From Candidatus Obscuribacter sp. (GTDB taxonomy: Bacteria; Cyanobacteriota; Vampirovibrionia; Obscuribacterales; Obscuribacteraceae): a stretch of DNA of 64,000 nt. A model generated the notes under the pieces. That model was not told where the DNA came from. It ran no database searches and was given only the letters and a program-made list of their open reading frames with translations. The DNA is taken from contig JADKDV010000001.1 of assembly GCA_016718315.1 (NCBI GenBank), positions 1,261,472-1,325,471 on the forward strand, in the 5' to 3' direction. Below are positions 55,718 to 63,621 of this stretch, piece by piece. Both the position numbers and the translations under genes were made by a program. Positions within the stretch are counted from its first letter, which is position 1; each line of letters opens with the position of its first letter.

Positions 55718-56657
55718 TCAGCGTAGACGCGCTAAAGGGTTTTGAGCGGGACATCCTTACTCGTTTTGGTATCGACTCAACCCCCAGACAGAACAAACCT
55801 TGTCCATCGTGCGGGGACGGGATAGATTCACTCTATTTCCAGATGGTCGCTTTTACTGTCGCGGCTGTGGATATGGTGACGCATTGGATCTAATTCAGAA
55901 AGTACACAACTATGATCTCAAAACAGTTTTGACGATGCTGGACACTGGAGCCCAGTGGGTAGCACCAAGACCGGCAGAAGTAGCAAAGCCAAAACGCGAT
56001 ACAACCCAGTGGCGTATAGAGCAGATCCTAAAAGACACAACCTCTATCACCAGCGAGACAGTTGCTTATTCGTATCTGACTCAAGCTAGGGGCTTCGCAC
56101 CAGACGCGATACCGACAGAGCTACTAGCTCATTCTGGTATCGACTATTGGCAAGAGGTCACGCCTGGCAATTGGGAGCCTGTTGAAAGATTAGCCACCAT
56201 GGTCGCACCAGTCAGAGATATTGATGACAAAGTTATTGCTCTCCATATCACTTACTTAAATCCTGATGGCAGCAAGACACATCTACAGCCCGCCAAGAAG
56301 TTGATAGGGTCGATCAAAGGTGGCGCTATTAGACTCCATAAGCAGGCGACAAGTTAGGACTTGCTGAGGGCATAGAAACAGCGCTGGCTTGCAATCAACT
56401 ATATGGGCTACCTGTATGGGCGGTCGTGTCAGCCTCATTCATGCCACTGGTAAATCACCGTCTGATGTAAATGACATTTATATTTTGCTGACAATGACTC
56501 AAACCATGCCGGGCAAAGAGCCGCCAAGAAACTGGCTCAACGGTTATTAGAAGAAAAGCGAAAGGTCCGAGTCCCAATAACTCCGACCTCTCAGGATACC
56601 GATTTTTATGACGTTTGGAGAAACCATGAACAACCACATCTTACACCAAAGCCTTGA
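55714..56657 (+). pseudogene. Primase with zinc finger and Toprim domain, multiply frameshifted
   Basis: ATG 55714 overlaps the previous stop. Read across frames, the protein has an N-terminal zinc finger (KPCPSCG, then DRFTLFPDGRFYCRGCGYGDALD), a middle region, and a Toprim domain (LGLAEGIETALACNQLYGLP, then VNDIYI, then DNDSNHAGQRAAKKLAQRLL). This is the layout of primases in phage satellites and plasmids. Breaks are visible at the G4 run 55813-55816 (one G short), near 56340 (one A short in CATAAG), near 56445 and near 56492 (one G short in TTTGCTGAC). It would prime replication of the element. As written it is not translatable. Confidence 0.75.
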
Positions 56658-57939
56658 CTTTGTGCCACTACTGGAGGAGCCACAACCACCAGCAGTACCG
56701 CAAGAGCAATCATTCCCTGTACTGCATAGTGACGCAATGCATGGGTTAGCTGGCGATGTTGTGGCAGCTTGCACAAAAGACACCGAGGCTACCCCGCCAG
56801 GAGTGCTGTTTTATTTTTTACTTCGCTTTGGTTGCCAGATCGGTGCCTTCCCATACGTACCAGTTGGAGAAGAAAAACACCACGCCAGACTAAACGTAGT
56901 GCTAGTTGGTAAGTCTGCTAAAGCTCGCAAGGGTACTAGTATGCGACCCGTCGATGCAATCTTTGAGGAGGTGGCCAAGCATGGACTTAGCACTGTTGAT
57001 GTACGCAACTCAAACTTATCTAGCGGTGAAGGACTGGTGGCAGCAGTCAGGGATGACTCAACAGAGTTGGATAAAGACGGCAACACCAGGTATCCAGGGG
57101 TACACGATAAACGCTGTCTCATGGTTAGGTGAGAGTTTGCTTCTGCTTTAGCTTCTATGAAAAGACAGGGTAATACTTTGAGCGCGGTTATCCGCTCACT
57201 CTGGGACATAGGCAAACAGACATCGTAACCAAGAGCGAGCAGATTAAGACTACTGGCGCTCACGTCTCTTTGATGTGCCACGCAACAGAAGTTGAGCTGG
57301 TCGAAATGCTGGAGAGCAAAGAGCTGTTTAACGGCTTTGCCAACCGCTTCCTATGGGTGAAGGTCAGACGGGAGAAGAAAATAGCCATCCCTAAAAAAGA
57401 TTGACCCGGCAATTCTAAAGCAGACATAGCCAAGCGTATTGCTCACGCTGCTCGCTGGTGGTCAGGCTAAACCTATTGCCCTGAACAGTGAAGCCCACGC
57501 ATATTGGGAAGGCCTGTATCCAAGAGCTATCGGAAGATGAAGGTAAGTGCGCCAGTCACGATGGCGCCACATCCAGGAACTGAGCCATACGTCTTAAGGC
57601 TGGCTCTCATTTTCACATTGCTCGACTGCAATAACCATAACCATTACACATCTCAGGGCAGCTAAGGCATGTTGGGACTACTGCGATGCCTCAGCCGGTC
57701 AAATGTTTACCAGCAGGTGACAAAAAAAAGTCCACTAAACAGCAGCGAATTATGCAGCAGCTTGGTCAGGTCCATGTTCAACCACCAAGATATATGACGC
57801 ACTTGAGCGCCACGCCTCCAGCGAAGAACTACATTCTTTACTGTCGTCGATGGAGAACTCTGGGCTGATTCAACAATTCAAAGATAAGCCAGGAAAGGTA
57901 AAGCCAACCGTCATCTGGAGTATCAGAGACAACAAATAA
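56626..57939 (+). pseudogene. DUF3987-type primase/helicase partner, multiply frameshifted
   Basis: ATG 56626 has GGAG 6 bases upstream. The first intact stretch (to 57132) has the DUF3987 look: a ligand loop VGKSAKARKGTSMRPVDAI and NSNLSSGEGLVAAVRD. After a shift near 57125 the frame resumes as FASALASMKRQGNTLSAVIR, then near 57215 as DIVTKSEQIKTTGAHVSLMC and NGFANRFLWVKVRREKKIAI, then in pieces (PYVLRLALIFTLLDCNN, THLRAAKACWDYCDAS). It ends with a winged-helix-like tail (IYDALERHASSEELHSLLSS) and TAA at 57937-57939. At least five shifts are needed. DUF3987 proteins usually follow primases in such elements and are thought to act in replication. Confidence 0.75.
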
Positions 57940-57948
57940 GTAATGCGT

Positions 57949-57982
57949 GCGCGTTAGCGAATTTAGCGCGTTAGCGAATTTA
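57949..57982. repeat. Two tandem 17-bp repeats
   Basis: GCGCGTTAGCGAATTTA occurs twice without a gap, 9 bases after the DUF3987 stop. The opposite strand reads TAAATTCGCTAAC, sharing AAATTCG with the repeat cluster at 58567-58598. Confidence 0.8.
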
Positions 57983-58070
57983 CTCCCTGAGTGGTGTAAC
58001 GCTCCAGAGTTGAAATTACAACCACCGGGACGGTGCAATAGTAATCAATCTACACCACGCGTTTAAGGTG

Positions 58071-58102
58071 AGGATGCTCCTTCGGTTGTGAAGTAGCATC
58101 CT
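58071..58102. terminator. Hairpin terminator between convergent element genes
   Basis: Outer stem AGGATGCT (58071-58078) with AGCATCCT (58095-58102) and an inner CTTC/GAAG pairing, followed by TTGCCTTTC. It lies between the rightward replication operon and the leftward TerS-like gene. Confidence 0.6.
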
Positions 58103-58149
58103 TTGCCTTTCGAGAATTTGTAGGTGAAGCAAACGCCTTGGACTGTAGC

Positions 58150-58566
58150 TTATTTATCTCGCTGACTATCCTCTATCACCTTGTTGACACTCTGGATATC
58201 CTCACAAAATGACTTTCTCTCATAAGCGGTCGGCAGATCATATTCTCCGGTATAGCTGAGAATGTGATCAGGGTCCATGCGTCTGGTACGGTTACGCACC
58301 CATTGCTTAACCATCTCGACCCGTGCATTAACCATTGATATATAAAGCGAGTAAGCAGACTCAAGTCTCAGCTCATCATGCTGTTTGAGGTCTGGCAGCT
58401 TTTCAGCTACAACAGCATCGCGCTCTTGTCTCCAGTTGCCCCTATGTATCCAAGACATGACGGTCTTAATTTTAGTGACGCTATCCTTAGCAATCTGTTT
58501 AGTGGGTAATCCAGCCATAAACAAGCGCTTAGCGTGGGAGCGTCTATCTTCAAGTGTGCGTTTCAT
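58150..58566 (-). CDS. HTH protein resembling a phage terminase small subunit
   Basis: The product is 138 aa with an ATG at 58566 and an intact frame. The N-terminal HTH (AKRLFMAGLPTKQIAKDS, then KIKTVMSWIHRGNWRQERD) has the A-x3-[LY]-x2-G-x5-IA...W-x3-W layout of terminase small subunits that recognise packaging sites. The C-terminal part is helical (ESAYSLYISMVNARVEMVKQ) and could oligomerise. Phage satellites often keep their own small terminase to redirect packaging, so the location fits. A plain regulator is the alternative. No Shine-Dalgarno sequence is seen; AAATTCGT repeats run right up to the start codon. Confidence 0.5.
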   Translation of the reverse strand: MKRTLEDRRSHAKRLFMAGLPTKQIAKDSVTKIKTVMSWIHRGNWRQERDAVVAEKLPDLKQHDELRLESAYSLYISMVNARVEMVKQWVRNRTRRMDPDHILSYTGEYDLPTAYERKSFCEDIQSVNKVIEDSQRDK

Positions 58567-58598
58567 AAATTCGTAAATTCGTTAAATTCGTAGTTCGT
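58567..58598. repeat. Iteron-like AAATTCGT tandem repeats
   Basis: AAATTCGT starts at 58567, 58575 and 58584, followed by the variant AGTTCGT at 58592. They directly abut the TerS-like start codon. They could be an operator for that gene or part of a replication origin. Confidence 0.65.
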
Positions 58599-58788
58599 AA
58601 CTGGAGAAAAGTTTGGCCCGGATTTGTATTGGTTCCGCTAATTATAATTCAAGAAGTGAATCACGCATAACAGCTTACTCTCGGCAAGTGTCATGCGTAA
58701 GTTACCATGCGGACAAGCACATGCCAATAGTTAGATGATCCTGTTAAGCTGTACCAGAAACTTTGTTAAATTGCGCACGAGGTATGGC

Positions 58789-59900
58789 ATGGACGCTGCT
58801 ACAAAAATCTACGAAGGCATACTGGCAGATGGTGAGCCCGGCTTGCAACGGATGAAGCTAAATCGTGAGCCTGAGTCTAATCTTTTGGATTTTAAAAGAG
58901 CAAAAGATCAGTCTGCACCACTCAGGCAAGATGATCGGACGCACCTAGCAAAATCCATAGGCGGATTCGCCAATTCTGATGGTGGGGTCTTGGTATGGGG
59001 CGTTGATGCCAGAGTACAGAACGGGATTGACGGCGTCTGCGAACTATACCCGATTAAGAAGTTGAAGGCGTTTAAGGTGAGCTAGAACTTGACACCAAAA
59101 TATGTCTATCCAGTACCTGATGGAATTATTCACACACCCATCTACCCGGACGAGAACAAAGACGAGGGGCTATATATTGACACTAGTGCCCGCTTACGAT
59201 GGATTGCCTGTTGAATCTACAATAAAGATAAGGTAGTGATTTTTTGTTAGAGCAGGTGATCAGTTTACGGCGATGTCTCATAGTCGCAGCTGATCGCTTT
59301 GGTAGAAGACCAACCGAAACTTAGTCTAAGCAGTTGTTGGAGATTATTGCTGAAACACGCGAGAGGTCCGTTTTGCTTTTTGTCACCAACTGAGGAAAGG
59401 TCTTGCGCAGAAAATGAATCGTAATAGTTAACTGCGACCTTCCTGGTCAAACCTCTGGATGGCAGCACGATGGTGACGTTAGATTTTCAAGCCACCTACA
59501 TCTCAGTCGGCATCTGCTTTTATGGGCATCCTGATGAGTTCTACACACCCAGGACTAAGTACAATGGTATGCCGCCTTTGGGCACAACATGGGCGGGGCG
59601 TTCATAAACAAATTAAAAAGAAGGTGCTGGGGATCCTACAGAGTTTCTTGTGATGGATTTGTTCATTCTGGGGCAATTAAATTAAGTCTCAATAGAATTG
59701 AAACAGGAAACAAAATTAGATACGAATTTAGCGAAGTGAAAAACGATAGGCATCGCCTGGACAAATCAGCTAGCACCTAAGATTTCATATAAGGGCAAAC
59801 AGCTCAGCAGGACCGGAATAGACACGTTTAACAAACAGGAACGATATCTAACGGCTATCCCGTCATCAAAAAAACTAAAGATCAAAAGCTCGCAAAAATT
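58789..59900 (+). pseudogene. AlbA_2 (Schlafen-type) domain protein, degraded
   Basis: ATG 58789, with CGAGG upstream, opens an intact stretch to 59085 containing the AlbA_2 signature: EPESNLLDFKRAKD, then RTHLAKSIGGFANSDGGVLVWGVDAR. After a shift near 59080 recognisable pieces continue in changing frames (PDGIIHTPIYPDENKDEGLY, VRAGDQFTAMSHS, and a C-terminal stretch near 59600-59780), interrupted by several stops. AlbA_2 proteins bind nucleic acid and occur as regulators or as defence-associated genes in mobile elements. The right boundary is approximate. The whole gap 59086-59942 is filled by this remnant as far as I can see. Confidence 0.6.
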
Positions 59901-59942
59901 GTAGGCTGTTGTCTCGCACCAATCCACAGGAAGATATACAAC

Positions 59943-60200
59943 ATGCCACCACTAGAAATACTCTCTCTAACAGACAAAACAGTTGGTTTTAGATTTATAG
60001 AAAATCAAGATCGGTTTACTTTCGAGATTGATAGAGAGTATGCAGCAACCAAGATGCACCTAATTTTAAAAATATTGGATAGCGGCAAGACTAACTTTCT
60101 TGACGTTGCAACTGTTGACCGTGAAATAATTTCATTCGCTATAGATCCGGATGGAAGCTCAGTGATTACATTCCTGGCGCACCAGGACTACTTCCTCTAA
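59943..60200 (+). CDS. Small hypothetical protein, 85 aa
   Basis: The ATG is at 59943 with AGGAAG upstream. The soluble product alternates beta and turn residues (PPLEILSLTDKTVGFRFIEN, then RFTFEIDREYA, then IISFAIDPDGSSVITFLAHQ). The frame is intact, unlike its neighbours. Not recognised. Confidence 0.5.
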   Translation: MPPLEILSLTDKTVGFRFIENQDRFTFEIDREYAATKMHLILKILDSGKTNFLDVATVDREIISFAIDPDGSSVITFLAHQDYFL

Positions 60201-60661
60201 CCAGACCGTGTCATTCCAACATAGTCAACCGATGAATGCCAGCAAACTAAGAGAACTTGCCACAAAGTTCTTAGACTGCACACAGGCAGCTTACGCTGGT
60301 AGCTGATGCTTGAGCTGACAGCACCGTAGATAAACTAAACGCAGACAATTAGGGGTAAAGACGTTGACGCTAGGTTTTTACTCCTGTCTCCGTTTATCTT
60401 GCCGCTTATCTGCTTGTTATGTCAGTCAGCCAATTTCCCCTCAGCATTGGTCTGGATACCTTGACCCAAAATTTTGGGTACCTACCAAAACTGTCAAATC
60501 TGTCAACAGTTTTCGGGGTTTATAGCTATTCAAATGCTCTAGTGAGTGACGATGGGTACACGGTACCGCCAATAAAAACTTGCCTTCACTCAATTATTTA
60601 GGGATACCTTGTTTCTAGAAGTGGGACCCTTTACAAGGGGCACGAAATAACCCCGGGAGAC
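60201..60661. other. Right end of the element: no gene, 16-bp perfect palindrome
   Basis: ACCCAAAATTTTGGGT at 60464-60479 is a perfect 16-bp palindrome. A smaller inverted repeat (GAACTT/AAGTTC) lies near 60252-60271. An open frame from ATG 60419 has no ribosome binding site and is not convincing. The palindrome may be a binding site for an element protein. Confidence 0.4.
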
Positions 60662-60684
60662 TCCCGGGAAACATCCCGGGATTT
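60662..60684. repeat. Second copy of the CCCGGG hairpin
   Basis: These 23 bases are identical to 52464-52486, containing the TCCCGGGA inverted repeat with its loop. Another CCCGGG arm lies just upstream (60652-60657). The element thus carries the same hairpin near both ends, 50 bases inside the left core and 118 bases inside the right core. Confidence 0.75.
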
Positions 60685-60801
60685 AATGCAAAACCTTGCA
60701 ATGCAATGCTACTTGCTTCACATACCCAACCATGACAAAGCGCTCATCATCTCAGGCATCACCCAGCAGAGCTAGCGATAGCAAAACCGGGGCCGGCAGA
60801 A

Positions 60802-60821
60802 TCCCCTCGTCTGCCCCATAT
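60802..60821 (+). repeat. Right attachment site (att core)
   Basis: Exact 20-base copy of the tRNA-His 3' end plus AT (see 52395-52414). No tRNA body precedes it, which marks it as the displaced half of the original insertion site. Confidence 0.9.
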
Positions 60822-60843
60822 TCAGCCTTGAGGCTATCAAATC

Positions 60844-60879
60844 CCCCCGGACCAATCACGGTCCGGGGGTTTTGCTTTT
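60844..60879 (+). terminator. Original tRNA-His terminator, displaced by the element
   Basis: A 10-bp perfect stem CCCCCGGACC (60844-60853) with its complement (60860-60869), followed by TTTTGCTTTT. It lies 22 bases after the right att core, where the tRNA-His transcript would have ended before insertion. Confidence 0.8.
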
Positions 60880-60974
60880 GCCTACTGCCTGGTATGCATC
60901 TTTGAACACCGACAAGTCTTACAACCTAAAGCCAGGCACAAGCGACAAACCCAAGTCAAGCACCATTGATTCAA

Positions 60975-61039
60975 CCAGTAACTTAGAAATTCTCTAAGTT
61001 ACTGGAGAGTTTTTGCCAATAAGTCTCCAGTAACTTAGA
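60975..61039. repeat. 13-bp repeat CCAGTAACTTAGA: hairpin plus extra direct copy
   Basis: CCAGTAACTTAGA at 60975-60987 pairs perfectly with 60993-61005 around a five-base loop, followed by GAGAGTTTTT, so it could terminate rightward transcription. A third, direct copy lies at 61027-61039. The cluster is in host DNA just outside the element and upstream of a small ORF. Confidence 0.6.
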
Positions 61040-61099
61040 TACTGTAACTTCTGCCAAATTTTTGCGTCGCTACAAGCAACTAACTTGGGGATGCGCAAA

Positions 61100-61279
61100 A
61101 TGTCAGAAAACAAAGAGCAAGACAAAGAACAGGACAAAGAAGAAGAAGAAGAAACCGAGAAAGCAATGTCAAACAGTGACATGCCTCAAGACAAGCTTGC
61201 CAAAAAATCTATTGCCGGACAAGAAGATTTAGAAAAGAACGAAAGTGTTGAAGACAAAGAATCAAGACACTTACGGTAA
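61100..61279 (+). CDS. Small, highly charged protein
   Basis: The product is 59 aa from ATG 61100, with GGGG 9 bases upstream; earlier in-frame starts at 61085 and 61091 lack that spacing. It is almost entirely Glu, Asp and Lys (KEQDKEQDKEEEEETEKA) and surely disordered. Its end overlaps the opposite MCE gene by 9 bases. Real expression is uncertain. Confidence 0.4.
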   Translation: MSENKEQDKEQDKEEEEETEKAMSNSDMPQDKLAKKSIAGQEDLEKNESVEDKESRHLR

Positions 61280-62554
61280 TACCGGTGTCTCGACCTGTGG
61301 TGTTTCTACTTGTAGCGTTTCGGTAGTCTTGACCTCACTACCACTCTTAGTGGTCTCGACTGTGGTCTCAACTGTCTTTTTGGACTTTTGCTTTTTGACT
61401 TTGTCCGGCTTGATATAGCCCGGTCTGCCAACAATCATCTGCAAAAGCGGACTACGTTTACTCAGTATTTGATTGAGCTGACGAGCAGCAAGATCGAGAT
61501 GGTCAATAGCATCGTGGGTCTTGCTTAGCGTATCGCGCAGGCTGCCATTTTTGTTAGCGGGCTTGCTCAAAGTCTCATCAACCTTAGTCAGGGTGGCACG
61601 AGTCTGGCTCAGTATCTGTTTTACATCCGCGCGCAGATCTTTATCGAGCGCTATATCGTGAAACGATTTTGCTGTTTGCTCAATATTTTTGGAAGCCTCA
61701 GTTAGACGATTCATCGATGTCACCAGATCTTGTCTGAGACTTTTATCTTTGAGAGTGTCGCTTAAATCATGCATCGTATCCTTGAGATCAGCCATAGCTG
61801 CGCGGGCACTCTGAGCCGATTCTCGCAAATCTCCAGAAGTAGCCGGATTGTCCAAAAACTTAGCAATCTTGTGAGTAATTTTGCGCACGTCGCTAGTCAA
61901 AGCTTTAATATCTTCTTCCATTGGTAGCGCTCTATCCACAAGAGGAATAGTCTTAGTGGCAAGAATAGAAAGCTGATCAGCTGCACGCGCCAGCCTGTTA
62001 CGGTCAGCCTCAAAGTTGCGCTGAAATTTTTCCATATCGACTTTAGCCAGACCAATAGCCAGATTATTGAGAGCAAGCTCTGGCCGCACAGGATCCTCGC
62101 CCATTACTTCGACGCGCTCATCAAGCAAAGGTAAGGGATAAGCACCGGCAATCTGCGCTGGCATTTTGATCTCTATATACTTGGCACCAACAACACCATT
62201 AGTGAGGATGCTAAAAACTGCGCCCTGAGGCACACGTACATTGGGAGAGTGGATGCGCAGCCTGACCAGCACACGCCTGTCCATGAGCCATTCAATCTGC
62301 TCGACCATACCGACTCTTACACCGTCAACATATACCGCTGCGTTATCATTGAGCCCGGCTATTTCATGAAAAATTAGCTTGATATGCTGCGGTGGGCGCA
62401 GCGAAGAATAACTCTTGAGCCAGCACAAACCCCAGAGCAAAAGTATTATAGCCACAGTCGTAAACACGCCAATGGAGCCGTCAGTCAAAAGTCTGACACT
62501 ATTGTCGAGTGGTCTTTGCTCGTTAGATGAGATGGTATCGTTTTGCGCTGTCAT
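61271..62554 (-). CDS. MCE/MlaD-family substrate-binding protein
   Basis: The product is 427 aa with an ATG at 62554. One N-terminal TM segment (about 28-46, IGVFTTVAIILLLWGLCWL) anchors it. An MCE domain follows (about 55-135: IKLIFHEIAGLNDNAAVYVDGVRVGMVEQI, then ILTNGVVGAKYIEI). Then come long helices that look like a coiled rod (about 165-350), and a Lys/Thr/Glu-rich tail. MCE proteins form hexameric rings that carry lipids between inner and outer membranes. It overlaps the upstream MlaE gene by 4 bases (ATGA), so they form one operon. The ATPase MlaF is not next to them. Confidence 0.88.
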   Translation of the reverse strand: MTAQNDTISSNEQRPLDNSVRLLTDGSIGVFTTVAIILLLWGLCWLKSYSSLRPPQHIKLIFHEIAGLNDNAAVYVDGVRVGMVEQIEWLMDRRVLVRLRIHSPNVRVPQGAVFSILTNGVVGAKYIEIKMPAQIAGAYPLPLLDERVEVMGEDPVRPELALNNLAIGLAKVDMEKFQRNFEADRNRLARAADQLSILATKTIPLVDRALPMEEDIKALTSDVRKITHKIAKFLDNPATSGDLRESAQSARAAMADLKDTMHDLSDTLKDKSLRQDLVTSMNRLTEASKNIEQTAKSFHDIALDKDLRADVKQILSQTRATLTKVDETLSKPANKNGSLRDTLSKTHDAIDHLDLAARQLNQILSKRSPLLQMIVGRPGYIKPDKVKKQKSKKTVETTVETTKSGSEVKTTETLQVETPQVETPVLP

Positions 62555-63342
62555 AACTGCTCACTAAAAATAAACATTGTAAAAATCAAATTAGCGATAT
62601 AACAACCAATAAAAGTGGCTGTCACCGCCTGTGATGCCACTGGTATATTGGTACCACGACCGACAAAGCCAGCAGCGCATCCGGCAAATACTCCAACTGT
62701 CGGGTTTACAACAATCAATTTGACAAAGTAAGTGACCAGATCGCGGTCTTGTATCCCCTGCCTGGCCGACTCCAAAAAGTCCATAGTGGAGTTAACGCCA
62801 AGCAGCGGTGCAGCCAGGGCACCGGTAACAAAACCCACCAGTAGTCCGTAACCACCCAGCGGTATAGACATTGCCAGAGCACATAGATAGCGCGGCAGGA
62901 CAAAACTCCTAGCAAAGTTTAGTTCACTCATATTAGGACTGACCTGGCGTGCTTCTTCGGCTAGTAAACTAGCTACACGCACGCACCAGGCGATACTGAC
63001 CGTAAGAGGTCCAACCTCGCGCAACAAACCTATCGATATAACAGCACCGGAGAGATCCTGGGCGCGATATTTACTTAACTCAATGACGCACTGAATAGTA
63101 AGCGCTACACCAATAGCACAGGCCGCAAGCGCAACAAGGTGGAAAGACCGCAGCCCCATCCAGCGGCAATAAAGTCTCATCTCAGCCCAGGACAAAGTAG
63201 TAAAGGCAGCCGGCGTCAGTGACTGCACAAACAGCCTGGCCGATAGCCCGAGCGGAGCAAACCACGGCACTATTTCAACTAAAGGAGTCTTTGTAATGAG
63301 TGGTCGTTGCACCTGAATTAAGCCTCTTAGCCACCGCCACAA
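62551..63342 (-). CDS. MlaE-family ABC transporter permease
   Basis: The product is 263 aa from TTG 63342; no strong ribosome binding site is seen. It is a multi-pass permease with the MlaE pattern: an N-terminal amphipathic region, then about five hydrophobic segments, LREVGPLTVSIAWCVRVASLLAEE (the family usually has EIGP...AGR.GA.) and a conserved end VASQAVTATFIGCYIANLIFTM. It works with the MCE protein encoded just downstream in lipid transport at the inner membrane. The AGR-type motif is replaced by CVRVAS, as in some divergent members. Confidence 0.88.
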   Translation of the reverse strand: MWRWLRGLIQVQRPLITKTPLVEIVPWFAPLGLSARLFVQSLTPAAFTTLSWAEMRLYCRWMGLRSFHLVALAACAIGVALTIQCVIELSKYRAQDLSGAVISIGLLREVGPLTVSIAWCVRVASLLAEEARQVSPNMSELNFARSFVLPRYLCALAMSIPLGGYGLLVGFVTGALAAPLLGVNSTMDFLESARQGIQDRDLVTYFVKLIVVNPTVGVFAGCAAGFVGRGTNIPVASQAVTATFIGCYIANLIFTMFIFSEQL

Positions 63343-63621
63343 TGCTTGAATGACTTCTTACAGACTGGACAATAAAGCTATGGTTCCCATATACAGTTTG
63401 TGCTTTTTCTGGCTGGCAATAATTGCAATCCCGCAATAGACCTGATAGCGCCACCACCAGCAGTGACACAATGATTTTAGAGTCAGATCACAATATTGCC
63501 TGACAAAGACGACAATCATCTCTGATAAAAAAATAGCACTGCTTTATGCAGCCGCAGCCTGGCCTATACTATGTATCTGAGCAATACAATTAAATATTGC
63601 CAAGAGCGAGCGGGAAGCAAA

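Larger units (their letters stand above)
52395..60821. mobile_element. Integrated element in tRNA-His, satellite-like, mostly degraded
   Basis: The element is bounded by a 20-bp direct repeat (52395-52414 and 60802-60821) made of the 3' end of tRNA-His plus AT, giving about 8.4 kb. The integrase lies next to the tRNA, as usual for tRNA-targeting tyrosine recombinases. Contents in order: integrase and a zinc-ribbon protein (left arm, minus strand); an excisionase-like protein, three tiny genes, primase and DUF3987 protein (plus strand); terminator; TerS-like HTH protein with tandem repeats before it; AlbA_2 remnant; small ORF. No capsid, tail, portal, relaxase or type IV secretion genes are present, so it could not transfer alone. 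This matches the general plan of phage satellites, an inference from gene order. Confidence 0.85.

Noticed and set aside
60419..60601. 60-aa open frame at the right end of the element
   Set aside because: No ribosome binding site, spans the 16-bp palindrome, no protein-like pattern.
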